A stretch of DNA of 43,477 nt from Desulfosporosinus sp. BRH_c37 (GTDB lineage Bacteria > Bacillota > Desulfitobacteriia > Desulfitobacteriales > Desulfitobacteriaceae), in NCBI GenBank assembly GCA_001516045.1, contig LOEW01000013.1, forward strand, positions 1 to 43,477, written 5' to 3'. The notes under the pieces were generated by a model, which was not told the origin of the DNA, did not search any database, and saw nothing but the letters and a program-made list of their open reading frames with translations. The position numbers and the translations under genes were made by a program. Below are positions 33,760 through 42,246 of the stretch, piece after piece (positions within the stretch are counted from its first letter, which is position 1; each line of letters begins with the position of its first letter).

Positions 33760-34629
33760 TTGCGGATTTTGGATTATTTTCAGCCGGCGACGGTGGAAGA
33801 GGCCATAGAGGACTTGTGTAAATCGCCACATACCACTAAAATCCTGGCCGGCGGGACGGATTTGATCATTCAGTTACGGGAAGGCAAATTGGCTCCAGAA
33901 TACATTATTGACTTAGGGTATATTGCAGAACTCCGGGGAATTGCGGAAAAAGATGGTACTTTAGTAATTGGCAGCATGACAACCTATACGGTGATTGAGA
34001 ACGACCCATTGATCCGTAAGTACATGCCTTTATTGGCCCTAGCAGCCAGTTCTGTCGGTTCACCCCAGATCCGTAACACTGGTACCATCGGCGGAAATCT
34101 AGCTAATGCAGCTACCGCTGCCGATAGTATCCCGGCACTTCTTGCTCTAGAGGCCAAGGTGGTTTTGACAAGCGGTCGTGGAGAACGAGAAGTAGCAGTG
34201 GGCGACCTGTTAATCGGCAGTAATAAGACCAATATTGCCAGTGATGAAATTCTTACTTATATCGTGATACCGCTCCCGCCTTCCTTTACTTATGGAACCT
34301 TCGTAAAATTAGGGCGGCGTAAAGCCTTGGCTATTGCCCGCCTGAATCTAGGGCTTACAGTCAATCTGAAAGACAACGGGGAGTTAGGCAAGGTTACCTT
34401 GGCTGTAGGGGCAGTAGGGGCTTCAGCGTATCGGGTAGTTCAAGTAGAGAAATTATTAGAGGGCCAGAAAGTAACCTCGGAGCTTTTTACTGCGGCAGGA
34501 AAGTTGCTTGCTCAGGTGGTTGCCGATAAGCTTGGTAGCCGACCTACCGCTGCTTATAAAAAGACGATTTCCAAAGCCGCATTTAAGCGTGCTATAGCCA
34601 AAATCGGAACAGAATGCGGGAGGTGGTAA
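33760..34629 (+). CDS. Molybdenum hydroxylase FAD subunit
   Basis: A 289-residue medium subunit of the xanthine dehydrogenase/CO dehydrogenase family. The FAD-binding domain has ILAGGTDLI (about 28) and the paired glycine motifs QIRNTGTIGGNLANAATAADS (near 105). A CO_deh_flav_C-like domain fills the last 100 residues. TTG start follows a GGGGGG site. First of four overlapping or abutting genes that together build the hydroxylase; it passes electrons from the 2Fe-2S subunit to an acceptor. Confidence 0.92.
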   Translation: MRILDYFQPATVEEAIEDLCKSPHTTKILAGGTDLIIQLREGKLAPEYIIDLGYIAELRGIAEKDGTLVIGSMTTYTVIENDPLIRKYMPLLALAASSVGSPQIRNTGTIGGNLANAATAADSIPALLALEAKVVLTSGRGEREVAVGDLLIGSNKTNIASDEILTYIVIPLPPSFTYGTFVKLGRRKALAIARLNLGLTVNLKDNGELGKVTLAVGAVGASAYRVVQVEKLLEGQKVTSELFTAAGKLLAQVVADKLGSRPTAAYKKTISKAAFKRAIAKIGTECGRW

Positions 34630-34630
34630 T

Positions 34631-35095
34631 GTGAAAACGATTAACTTTTTTATTAATGGCAAACCGCTAACTGTTGAAATAGAACCCACCATGCGATTAA
34701 TAGACATCCTACGTGAGGTCTTGGGCCTTACCGGTACCAAAGAAGGGTGTGGAGAAGGGGAATGTGGTGCCTGCACAGTCCTGATGGACGGCAAGCCTGT
34801 GAATTCCTGTTTGGTGCTGGCCGGTCAGCTCAATGGGCATTCCATTACCACAATTGAGGGTGTCAGTGATGGCCAAGAATTAAGCAAACTACAGCGGGCC
34901 TTTGTAGATGCTGGTGCGATTCAGTGTGGTTATTGTACACCTGGTATGATTTTGTCGGCTAAAGCCGTCTTAGATGTTAATCCACAACCTACTGAGGAAG
35001 AAATCAAGCGTGGCCTCTCCGGTAATATTTGTCGCTGCACTGGTTATCAAAAAATAGTCAAGGCAGTCCAAATTGCGGCAGGAGGTGCTGAGTAA
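34631..35095 (+). CDS. Molybdenum hydroxylase 2Fe-2S subunit
   Basis: A 154-residue small subunit with two [2Fe-2S] clusters. The plant-ferredoxin-type cluster has C40, C45, C48 and C60 (GCGEGECGACTV, VNSC), and the helical cluster has C99, C102, C134 and C136 (QCGYCTPG, ICRCTGYQ). Length is typical. GTG start follows GGAGGTGG within the end of the FAD gene. It ends by overlapping the next gene by one base. Confidence 0.95.
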   Translation: MKTINFFINGKPLTVEIEPTMRLIDILREVLGLTGTKEGCGEGECGACTVLMDGKPVNSCLVLAGQLNGHSITTIEGVSDGQELSKLQRAFVDAGAIQCGYCTPGMILSAKAVLDVNPQPTEEEIKRGLSGNICRCTGYQKIVKAVQIAAGGAE

Positions 35096-36369
35096 TGGAT
35101 TATTCTATAGTTGGCCAAAGTGTGAAAAGAAAAGATGTTGAAGCTAAAGCAATGGGGCAAGCTGTATACGCTGGCGACATGAAGTTCGACGGGTTACTGT
35201 TCGGGAAAGCTTTGCGTAGTGCTTACCCGCACGCTAAAATAGTCCGCATCGACACTGCCGCTGCCCAGGCTATGCATGGAGTACATGCAGTCCTTACTGC
35301 AAAAGATATTCCGGGAATTAACCGTTTTGGACTAGCGATAGCAGACCAGCCGGTACTGGCTGGGGATAAAGTGCGCATGATGGGAGATGCCCTTGTCTTG
35401 GTCGCGGCAGACTCGCTGGAACTTGCAGAGGAGGCCTGTCGACGGATCAAAGTGGAATACGAGGAATTGCCCGGTGTTTTTACGGTGGAGGATGCGCTTA
35501 AAGAAGGAGCTGCGCAAGTACACGAACAGGGGAATCTTTTGCAACATACTGCATTAAACAAAGGTAATGTGGCCCAAGGCTTCGCCGAAAGTGATATTAT
35601 CATTGAAAATGTCTATCAAACCCAACGTGTTGAACATGCCTATATTGAAACAGAGAGTTCAGTCGCGCACCTTGGCTTTGACGGCGTTTTAACGGTTTGG
35701 ACTTCTACCCAGTATCCGTTCCGGGACCGCAGACAAATCGCTCCGGTGGTCAATATGCCGATGAATATGGTGCGCGTAATTCAAATGACAACTGGCGGTG
35801 CTTTTGGAGGAAAAGACGACATTACGACCGAGATTCAGGCCGCTTTGCTGGCCGTGAAGACAAGACGCCCGGTGAAAGTGATATGGTCTCGACAAGAATC
35901 GATGGTTTGTTCCACCAAACGGCATCCCATGCGGATCTTGGTGAAGACCGGTGCTACGAAGGATGGCAAATTGATGGCGGTCGAGGGTCAAGTGTACAGT
36001 GATAAAGGTGCTTACTGCTCGATCGGTCATTTTATTACTAAGAAGGCTGGTTTGCATTTAGCGGGGCCTTACTTTGTACCTAACATCTCCGTTGATACCT
36101 ATGCTGTCTATACAAATAATACAATTTCCGGGCCATATCGTGGCTTTGGAATTTTGCAAGCTTCTTTTGCCCATGAGTCTCAGATGGACATTTTGGCGGA
36201 GAAATTGAATCTAAGTCCGCTCGAGATCAGGATGAAGAACGCCTTGAGGCCTGGGTTGGCAAACTCTACTGGGCAAGTGTTTGAGAGCAGCATAGGCTTT
36301 TACGAAACTTTATTGCGGGCTAAGGAGCATATGGAAAAATATGACTTGCCAGGAGGTGTTAAGGAGTGA
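35095..36369 (+). CDS. Molybdenum hydroxylase large Mo-binding subunit, N-terminal part
   Basis: A 424-residue protein equal to the N-terminal half of the xanthine dehydrogenase Mo subunit. It has the Ald_Xan_dh_C opening (KRKDVEAKAMGQAVYAGDM), the VEHAYIETES segment (179-188), TGGAFGGK (233-240) contacting molybdopterin, and GPYRGFG (346-352). It stops at residue 424, whereas single-chain homologues run to about 760. The next gene encodes the rest. The sizes (about 46 and 35 kDa) and gene order FAD-FeS-large-medium match the split nicotinate dehydrogenase (NdhFSLM) of Eubacterium barkeri. It is probably a genuine two-chain subunit. Confidence 0.88.
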   Translation: MDYSIVGQSVKRKDVEAKAMGQAVYAGDMKFDGLLFGKALRSAYPHAKIVRIDTAAAQAMHGVHAVLTAKDIPGINRFGLAIADQPVLAGDKVRMMGDALVLVAADSLELAEEACRRIKVEYEELPGVFTVEDALKEGAAQVHEQGNLLQHTALNKGNVAQGFAESDIIIENVYQTQRVEHAYIETESSVAHLGFDGVLTVWTSTQYPFRDRRQIAPVVNMPMNMVRVIQMTTGGAFGGKDDITTEIQAALLAVKTRRPVKVIWSRQESMVCSTKRHPMRILVKTGATKDGKLMAVEGQVYSDKGAYCSIGHFITKKAGLHLAGPYFVPNISVDTYAVYTNNTISGPYRGFGILQASFAHESQMDILAEKLNLSPLEIRMKNALRPGLANSTGQVFESSIGFYETLLRAKEHMEKYDLPGGVKE

Positions 36370-37361
36370 AAAAGTATGGCAGAGGAATAGGATGTAATCT
36401 CTATGGAGTTGGGTACGGTTTTAGCCGACCTGATCATTCCGCAGCTTACATTGAGGTTGCTGACGACGGGACGGCGACTTTGTTGAGTGGCGTGTGCGAC
36501 ATAGGTCAGGGTACGGATACTATCTTTTGTCAAATAGCAGCGGAAGAACTGGGTATCGCCTACGAAGATGTACGCATTATCAGTGCTGACACTGCTGTTA
36601 CTCCAGACAGTTTGGCAAGTACCGCCAGCCGTCAGACGTTCGTTTCTGGCAACGCTGTTAAGCTGGCAGCTGCAAACGCAAAATCACACCTAGTAAAATT
36701 GGCGGCAGAAATTTTTGGATGCTCTCCAGAGGACATTTTTATAAAAGATTGCCAGGTTACTTGCCTGAGTGATTCAAGTAAGACTATGTCTTTTGCTACT
36801 TTGGCTTGGGAAGCTCATCAACGTGGAAAACAGTTCCTTGGTTTTGCTTGGTACGACAATACCACTGCCGATGTAGACCACGACACGAATCAAGGGGATG
36901 CCTATGCAACTTACATTTACGCAACCCAAGTAGCCGATGTGGAAGTGGATACAGACACCGGTGAAGTGACTGTGTTAAGGGTAGGGGCGGCGCACGACTG
37001 TGGCAAGGCTATTAATCCCAAAAATGTAGAACAACAAATCGAGGGGGCAATAGCCCAGGGCATGGGGTACGCCATTATGGAAGAAGTTGTTCTTCAAAAG
37101 GGTATAACTACTACACCTTCCTTGACGAAATATCTTCTGCCTACCAGTCAGGATGTGCCGGAAGTAAATACTTATCTTGTAGAAGACCCAGATCCCAAGG
37201 GACCTTTTGGTGCGAAAGGGATCGGGGAAGGAGCGATTATTCCCACTGCAGCGGCTATTGTAAATGCAGTATATGATGCCATTGGGGTGCGTATCTTCAG
37301 CTTGCCGATTACACCGGAAAAGATCCTTGCGGCTTTGGAGGAACAAGCATGCCAAAATTGA
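36366..37361 (+). CDS. Molybdenum hydroxylase medium Mo-binding subunit, C-terminal part
   Basis: A 331-residue protein supplying the C-terminal half of the Mo active site: GVCDIGQGTDTIFCQIAAEELG (about 42-63), TPDSLASTASRQTFVSGNA, HDCGKAINP, and the catalytic Glu in GAKGIGEGA (E288). It starts at GTG overlapping the previous stop in GTGA, with AGGAGGTG 8 bases upstream, so it has its own initiation signal and is coupled to the large subunit. The frame differs from the previous gene, which rules out simple stop read-through. It corresponds to NdhM of nicotinate dehydrogenase. A recent frameshift is the alternative, but the placed ribosome site argues against that. Confidence 0.87.
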   Translation: MKKYGRGIGCNLYGVGYGFSRPDHSAAYIEVADDGTATLLSGVCDIGQGTDTIFCQIAAEELGIAYEDVRIISADTAVTPDSLASTASRQTFVSGNAVKLAAANAKSHLVKLAAEIFGCSPEDIFIKDCQVTCLSDSSKTMSFATLAWEAHQRGKQFLGFAWYDNTTADVDHDTNQGDAYATYIYATQVADVEVDTDTGEVTVLRVGAAHDCGKAINPKNVEQQIEGAIAQGMGYAIMEEVVLQKGITTTPSLTKYLLPTSQDVPEVNTYLVEDPDPKGPFGAKGIGEGAIIPTAAAIVNAVYDAIGVRIFSLPITPEKILAALEEQACQN

Positions 37362-37420
37362 TCGATGTTGTATCCCTATCGGTATGTCGGAAAGGATAAG
37401 AACGGATGGGAGGTAAATTC

Positions 37421-38683
37421 ATGGACTATAGTCAGCAGATAAACCAATGGATCGAACAAAACAGGACGAGCGTTGTTAGCTTTCTTCAGGAGTTGCTGCG
37501 AGTCCCGAGCGTAACCGGAGAGGAGGGCCCTATACAACTATTGATTGCCAAGCAGCTAAAGGAAATGGGTTTGGTCGTTGACGTTTTTGAGCCATCCTTA
37601 GACGACTTGCGTAAACACCCCGCTTTCGTGGAAGTATCCCGCGGGTACGAGGGGCGGCCTAATGTTGTGGGAGTCCTTAATGGCGCAGGGGGAGGAAAGT
37701 CTCTACTATTCAATGGACACGTAGATGTAATCCCAGCGGGTGCTCCGGAGAGCTGGCAACACGGATGCTGGTCTGGTGATCTTGCAGACGGTCGCCTCTA
37801 TGGACGTGGAGCTTCCGACATGAAGTCAGGGCTTGCGGCTATGACCATGGCTGTTAAAGCTATTATAGAATCTGGTATCCAGTTAAGGGGGGACGTGATC
37901 CTAGAATATACAGTGGACGAGGAACTCTCTGGTAACGGTACCCTGGCCTGTGTGATGAAAGGGTACAAGGCCGATGCCGGAATTTGCTGTGAAACTTCGA
38001 GTATGCGGGTCCAGCCCGGCTCCATCGGGCGAATTTGGTTTGAGATTAAGGTCCAAGGCCTAGCCGCGGGTATTCAGCGCCGATGGGAGGGGATCAACGC
38101 GATCGAGAAAGGGTACATAGTTACCCAGGCTGTCGCCGACTTCGAACGTTTGCGGGTCGAAAAGCAGAGCCATCCCTTGTATCCGGACGTTCTTAGTGCT
38201 ATCCCCTGTATGGTGGGAGTATTTGAGAGCGGCTCTTACCATAGCGCGTTCCCTGATAGTTGCCTGTTGAAAGGCTCCATGGCAACACTTCCAGGAGAGG
38301 ATTCGGCAGCAGTCAAGGCAGAGTTCATCGAGTTTATATGCGAGAAAGTCGCCAGCGATCCCTGGTTAAAAGAGCATCCCCCTGAAGTCATCTATACCGG
38401 ATACTTCGCCGAACCATCGGAGATCCCTGTGGATAGCCCCATCGTTCAGACCTTGAGCCAACAGTTTGGGAAAGTTGTGGGAAAAGAACCTGTTATCAGT
38501 GGTCGTGAGGGTGCCGCAGATATTCGCTTTATGAACTGCTATGGGAATACCCCAACAGTTATTTTTGGACCAGGGATGACAGAACAGATGCACGCCAACA
38601 ACGAGTGGGTCAATATTGATGATCTGATTCAGAGTACAAAGATTTTGGCCCATACTATTCTCGAATGGTGCCAGATCGCTTGA
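37421..38683 (+). CDS. M20-family amidohydrolase (ArgE/DapE-like)
   Basis: A 420-residue zinc hydrolase. Metal and catalytic residues are visible: H100 (NGHVDVIPAG), D133 (GRGASDMKSG), E167 and E168 (DEELSGNGT), E191 (CCETSS) and a late His in QMHANNEW. The lid/dimerisation domain lies at about 195-305. Its usual GxxAHAS-type His is replaced (GLAAGIQRRWEGINAIEK). ATG 37421 follows GGGAGG. It directly follows the hydroxylase genes, so it probably hydrolyses an amide or N-carbamoyl product of the same pathway; M20 members include allantoate and N-carbamoyl amidohydrolases. An ordinary peptidase or deacetylase is also possible. Confidence 0.88.
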   Translation: MDYSQQINQWIEQNRTSVVSFLQELLRVPSVTGEEGPIQLLIAKQLKEMGLVVDVFEPSLDDLRKHPAFVEVSRGYEGRPNVVGVLNGAGGGKSLLFNGHVDVIPAGAPESWQHGCWSGDLADGRLYGRGASDMKSGLAAMTMAVKAIIESGIQLRGDVILEYTVDEELSGNGTLACVMKGYKADAGICCETSSMRVQPGSIGRIWFEIKVQGLAAGIQRRWEGINAIEKGYIVTQAVADFERLRVEKQSHPLYPDVLSAIPCMVGVFESGSYHSAFPDSCLLKGSMATLPGEDSAAVKAEFIEFICEKVASDPWLKEHPPEVIYTGYFAEPSEIPVDSPIVQTLSQQFGKVVGKEPVISGREGAADIRFMNCYGNTPTVIFGPGMTEQMHANNEWVNIDDLIQSTKILAHTILEWCQIA

Positions 38684-38750
38684 ACGTCACAATAACGTGA
38701 TGGGTTGATTCTTACTCTGGCCCACGACTTTTTAAATATATAGGAATTCT

Positions 38751-38785
38751 AAGGGGTTTTCGCAATGTGCGCGAACCCCTTTCGC
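38751..38785 (+). terminator. Terminator after M20 hydrolase
   Basis: AAGGGGTT and AACCCCTT pair with an inner CGC/GCG extension, then TTCGCT. It ends the molybdenum hydroxylase operon. Confidence 0.6.
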
Positions 38786-38836
38786 TGGTAGTGTAGGGGT
38801 CTTATGGATACCTTCATAAAGAAAAGGAGGACAAAA

Positions 38837-40318
38837 ATGAGAAATTTGATCGATTTAACCATTAATGAAGAGCAGCTTAAAATGACAGTGCAGAGTGTAA
38901 AAGAAAAAAACATCGTTATCCCTACCTTGGCTCAGATGAAGGACCCAAATAAGATACCTACAACAGTAAAAGAAAAGTTAAAGAAGACTGGGTTATGGGA
39001 TGTTGACCCCATTAACTTGTTTAGAATTTCTTGGAAAAACCAACCGGTTAAAGAAGGCGGCTTATACAATACGTTACCAAACTATGTTGAAATCCCTTCT
39101 GCAATTTCAGGGGTGAAAGCAAGAATTATCGCTATGGCAGGAAAGTATTTCCCGACAGGAGCTCACAAAGTTGGAGCGAGTTTTGCTTGTTTAGTACCTC
39201 GTTTAGTGACTGGGCAATTCGATCCAAAATATCATGAAGCAGTTTGGCCTTCAACTGGGAACTACTGCCGTGGCGGAGCCTATAATTCTGCCTTATTAGG
39301 GTGTAAGTCGATTGCAATTTTACCGGAGAATATGAGTAAAGAGCGTTTTGAATGGCTGAATAAAGTCGCCGGTGAAGTGATCGCCACGCCTGGCTGTGAA
39401 AGTAATGTCAAAGAAATTTATGATAAAACCTGGGAACTCCGAAGAACCCGAGATAATGTTGTGATCTTTAATCAATTCGGAGAACTGGGTAATCACTTGT
39501 GGCATTATGAAGTCACCGGTAATGCCATGCATGAGATCATAAAAGCTGAAGCAGGCTCCAAGGGAAAATTAGCAGGGATATGCTTAACTTCAGGCTCGGC
39601 TGGCACACTCGGGAGCGGAGATTACTTAAAAGATCAATATCCTCATGCTAAACTTGCAGTTGGGGAAGCCTTGCAATGTCCAACCTTACTGAACAATGGT
39701 TTTGGTGACCATAGAATTGAAGGAATCGGGGATAAACATATACCGTGGATCCATAACGTGAAAAATACGGATATGGTCATCGCGATTGATGATAATGATA
39801 GTTTAGGGATGTTCCGTCTCTTAAATGAACCTTCCGGACAAGACTATTTAAGAGGGCAAGGGATTTCTGAAGAGGTCATTGCAAAGCTTTCCTGGGTAGG
39901 GATCTCTGGAGCAGCCAATATTCTATCCTGCATAAAATTTGCCAAATACTATGAGCTAACTGAAAATGATATTATTATGACAGTTCTTACGGACTCTGCG
40001 GAAATGTATCAGTCGAGATTACAAGAAATGGAAGCAGAGAGAGGGAATGAATATAGTTCGCTTAATGCTGCCGTTGACCATAACAGAAATGTTTTAGGCG
40101 TCAGAACCGACAGTATGGAAGAGTTAACATACCAGAGTAAGAAGCGCATTCATAATCTCAAGTACTATACTTGGATTGAACAACAAGAGTATGATATGGG
40201 TGAGCTGAATGCCCAATGGTACGATTATGACGAATATTGGGGTAAGTTACATCAAATGGGACCGGAACTTGATCAACTGATTGAGCAATTCAATGAGAAA
40301 ACTGGTTTGAAAAAATAA
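38837..40318 (+). CDS. PLP-dependent fold-type II enzyme (TrpB/cysteine synthase-like)
   Basis: A 493-residue enzyme of the tryptophan-synthase-beta fold. The PLP Lys is K111 in PTGAHKVGAS, the STGN-type substrate loop is WPSTGNYCRGGA, and the phosphate loop is LTSGSAGTLGSGD. It is longer than typical TrpB or cysteine synthase, with a C-terminal extension rich in aromatic and acidic residues (YYTWIEQQEYDMGELNAQWYDYDEYW). ATG 38837 follows AAGGAGG. It is set off by terminators on both sides, so it is monocistronic. The reaction is not identifiable; beta-replacement or beta-elimination of an amino acid is the class expectation. Confidence 0.82.
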   Translation: MRNLIDLTINEEQLKMTVQSVKEKNIVIPTLAQMKDPNKIPTTVKEKLKKTGLWDVDPINLFRISWKNQPVKEGGLYNTLPNYVEIPSAISGVKARIIAMAGKYFPTGAHKVGASFACLVPRLVTGQFDPKYHEAVWPSTGNYCRGGAYNSALLGCKSIAILPENMSKERFEWLNKVAGEVIATPGCESNVKEIYDKTWELRRTRDNVVIFNQFGELGNHLWHYEVTGNAMHEIIKAEAGSKGKLAGICLTSGSAGTLGSGDYLKDQYPHAKLAVGEALQCPTLLNNGFGDHRIEGIGDKHIPWIHNVKNTDMVIAIDDNDSLGMFRLLNEPSGQDYLRGQGISEEVIAKLSWVGISGAANILSCIKFAKYYELTENDIIMTVLTDSAEMYQSRLQEMEAERGNEYSSLNAAVDHNRNVLGVRTDSMEELTYQSKKRIHNLKYYTWIEQQEYDMGELNAQWYDYDEYWGKLHQMGPELDQLIEQFNEKTGLKK

Positions 40319-40360
40319 GCTTCAAGGATTATGAATAGAATAGATAGTGAATAAATTGTA

Positions 40361-40402
40361 ATGAGGCAGTGGTTCTTGCTCAAGAACCACTGCCTCATTT
40401 TC
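40361..40402. terminator. Bidirectional terminator between convergent genes
   Basis: ATGAGGCAGTGGTTCTTG pairs perfectly with CAAGAACCACTGCCTCAT (18 bp) and exits into TTTTCC. The minus-strand exit is TTACAATTTATT. The stop codon of the leftward HAD gene lies within the stem. Confidence 0.85.
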
Positions 40403-41093
40403 CATAATCCCATAACAGTTCTATTAGCTCAGCTAAATTATTAACCACCGGAATATCTGTTGAAGATGGTAGGAAAATGCCCTGTCGGTTAAGCAAAATC
40501 CCTCTCATACCGGCTGACGTGCTACCGACAAAGTCGGTGTCGAGTAAGTCACCCACATAAAAGCACTGGCCAGGTTCTTTATTCGCTCTGGCACAAGCTT
40601 CGATAAAGATGCGTTTATCCGGTTTGGAATATCCCACATCCCCTGAAGTCACAAACACAGAAAAGAAGTGTCTAATTCCTACATGCTGTAGCTTATCTGA
40701 TTGTTGTTTGAAGTCGCCATTGGAAATTATCCCAAGGCCAATGTTCTTGTTTTGTAGTTCCTTCAGACAAGGGATAACGTCAGGATAAGCAACCCATGCC
40801 CGCTTATAATACGTCAAAAAGTCATGAAAAGCCCGATCAGCTTCTTCGTTGGTTACTGTTCGACCGACTAAACTGTACAACTCGTGGATACGCGCACGTC
40901 GTTGTTCGCCAAAGGAAAGATTACCTTCCAAATAAAGCTGATAGTATTTCTCAGTTAAATTAGACCAAAGCAGTAAAAAGCGCTCGGCAGGAATATTTAT
41001 AATTCTCCGGCGTTGTTCTAAGAAACCAAGAGCTCCAGCTTTTTCGGCGGACTGGTGATCAAAAAGGGTTCCGTCAATATCAAAAAAAAACAT
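40395..41093 (-). CDS. HAD-family phosphatase (YjjG-like)
   Basis: About 232 residues of HAD subfamily IA: motif I FFDIDGTLFDH, motif II ISNGD, motif III Lys in YSKPDKRIF, and motif IV YVGDLLDTDFVGS. A helical cap lies between motifs I and II. These are cytoplasmic phosphatases of nucleotides and sugar phosphates. ATG 41093 is chosen since the fold begins there; ATG 41105 is directly after AAGGAG with too little spacing. Its end overlaps the shared terminator. Confidence 0.87.
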   Translation of the reverse strand: MFFFDIDGTLFDHQSAEKAGALGFLEQRRRIINIPAERFLLLWSNLTEKYYQLYLEGNLSFGEQRRARIHELYSLVGRTVTNEEADRAFHDFLTYYKRAWVAYPDVIPCLKELQNKNIGLGIISNGDFKQQSDKLQHVGIRHFFSVFVTSGDVGYSKPDKRIFIEACARANKEPGQCFYVGDLLDTDFVGSTSAGMRGILLNRQGIFLPSSTDIPVVNNLAELIELLWDYGK

Positions 41094-41322
41094 TAAACTT
41101 AACATCTCCTTGATCGCAGGTATTAACGGGTTGATCCTACCTTTAGAGAACTATTATACTACCAAGCAACAAAGGTTGCCAAAATAATTTACTATGAGGT
41201 TACGAAAAAGAGGACCAAATGTTGGCCCGAATAAGGATGTTGGAATGGTTACAGTGGAACGATTTTGTGGAAGTGACATTTCTTAATCTTTGTACGTATT
41301 ATGGTGAGAAAGGAGAGTACAA

Positions 41323-42072
41323 ATGGATAAACCAAACATTATATGGATAGGTTCTCCAAACTTTAGTAGCCCTATGGGCTATAAAATTATTGCGATTGTA
41401 AATCACATTATGAGCGGAACTCTAATAGGTACTGATTCGTGGTTTAAGAATCCTGTAAGTAAAGTTAGTTCACATTTCGGAGTAGGCAAGAATGGTGATA
41501 TTCACCAATATGTTAACTTGGATAACCATGCTTGGGCAAATGGTATGGTAAAGAATCCGAATTGGCCACTACTTCAGGACGGAGTTAATCCGAATTATTA
41601 CACAGTTAGTATTGAACACGAAGGAGAAAGCGGAGACGTAATGTCTGAAGTGCAGTACCAAGCTACACTAGCCTTACATCGATGGCTGATCGGAACATTA
41701 GGAATACTGGTAACCCGTGATAATATTATTGGGCATTATAGGATTGACTCAGTTAATAGATCAAATTGTCCGGGAACAGGATTTCCTTGGGATAGGTTAT
41801 TTAATGATTTACAAGGGGGAAGCGACATGTTAAAAGTTGCCTTGTTGTTGTATACGAAGGAGGATTATTGGGCCGGATCAGATGTAGCGGTTAAGAATGG
41901 TGATTGCGCGATATTTGTGCGTCCAGCAGATCATTCAATTCCTGCCGAAGCCATGAATGCTAAACAGTTAATAGTCATCGGTGGGCCTACAACCAAACAT
42001 CCTAACGAAGTTTTACTTTCGGGCAATAACAAATACGATACCGCTGCTGCAGTGGCAAAGTACCTTGGGTAA
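41323..42072 (+). CDS. N-acetylmuramoyl-L-alanine amidase (T7 lysozyme-like) with cell-wall-binding tail
   Basis: A 249-residue Amidase_2 protein. Zinc ligands are visible as H28 (IVNHIM), the His in IIGHYRID and the Cys in SNCPGTG, as in T7 lysozyme/PGRP proteins. SHFGVGKNGDIHQYV and VSIEHEGE are conserved strands. The last 75 residues (VIGGPTT, KYDTAAAVAKYL) resemble part of a CWB2 cell-wall-binding repeat. There is no signal peptide, as in many prophage or sporulation-associated amidases. GAAAGGAG precedes the ATG. No holin or phage structural gene is near. A terminator follows. Confidence 0.87.
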   Translation: MDKPNIIWIGSPNFSSPMGYKIIAIVNHIMSGTLIGTDSWFKNPVSKVSSHFGVGKNGDIHQYVNLDNHAWANGMVKNPNWPLLQDGVNPNYYTVSIEHEGESGDVMSEVQYQATLALHRWLIGTLGILVTRDNIIGHYRIDSVNRSNCPGTGFPWDRLFNDLQGGSDMLKVALLLYTKEDYWAGSDVAVKNGDCAIFVRPADHSIPAEAMNAKQLIVIGGPTTKHPNEVLLSGNNKYDTAAAVAKYLG

Positions 42073-42081
42073 ATAATAATC

Positions 42082-42108
42082 GGCTACGAAAAGTTCGTAG
42101 CCTCTTTT
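42082..42108 (+). terminator. Terminator after amidase
   Basis: GGCTACGAA and TTCGTAGCC pair perfectly around AAG, followed by TCTTTT. Confidence 0.85.
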
Positions 42109-42188
42109 GATGCGCCTCCATTTTAAGGGAGAGTGGTTCACCAGATGGGACAAGTATCCATAACTGTTAATATAATATTCTTAACATT

Positions 42189-42216
42189 CTGACATAAAAG
42201 GTTTAATATATATGAT
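42189..42216 (+). promoter_or_regulatory. Putative promoter of acetyl-CoA synthetase
   Basis: CTGACA and TATGAT are 16 bp apart, ending 30 bp before the ATG at 42247. The surrounding 42110-42246 stretch is AT-rich with no gene. Confidence 0.4.
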
Positions 42217-42246
42217 ATAACAAATTACAAATAGGAGGCGTGCTAT

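Noticed and set aside
36360..36372. Selenocysteine or stop read-through joining the two Mo-subunit genes
   Set aside because: The second gene is in a different frame and has its own ribosome site and GTG start.
41323..42072. Prophage end suggested by the T7 lysozyme-like amidase
   Set aside because: No holin, structural, integrase or attachment-site sequence is near; neighbours are ordinary metabolic genes.
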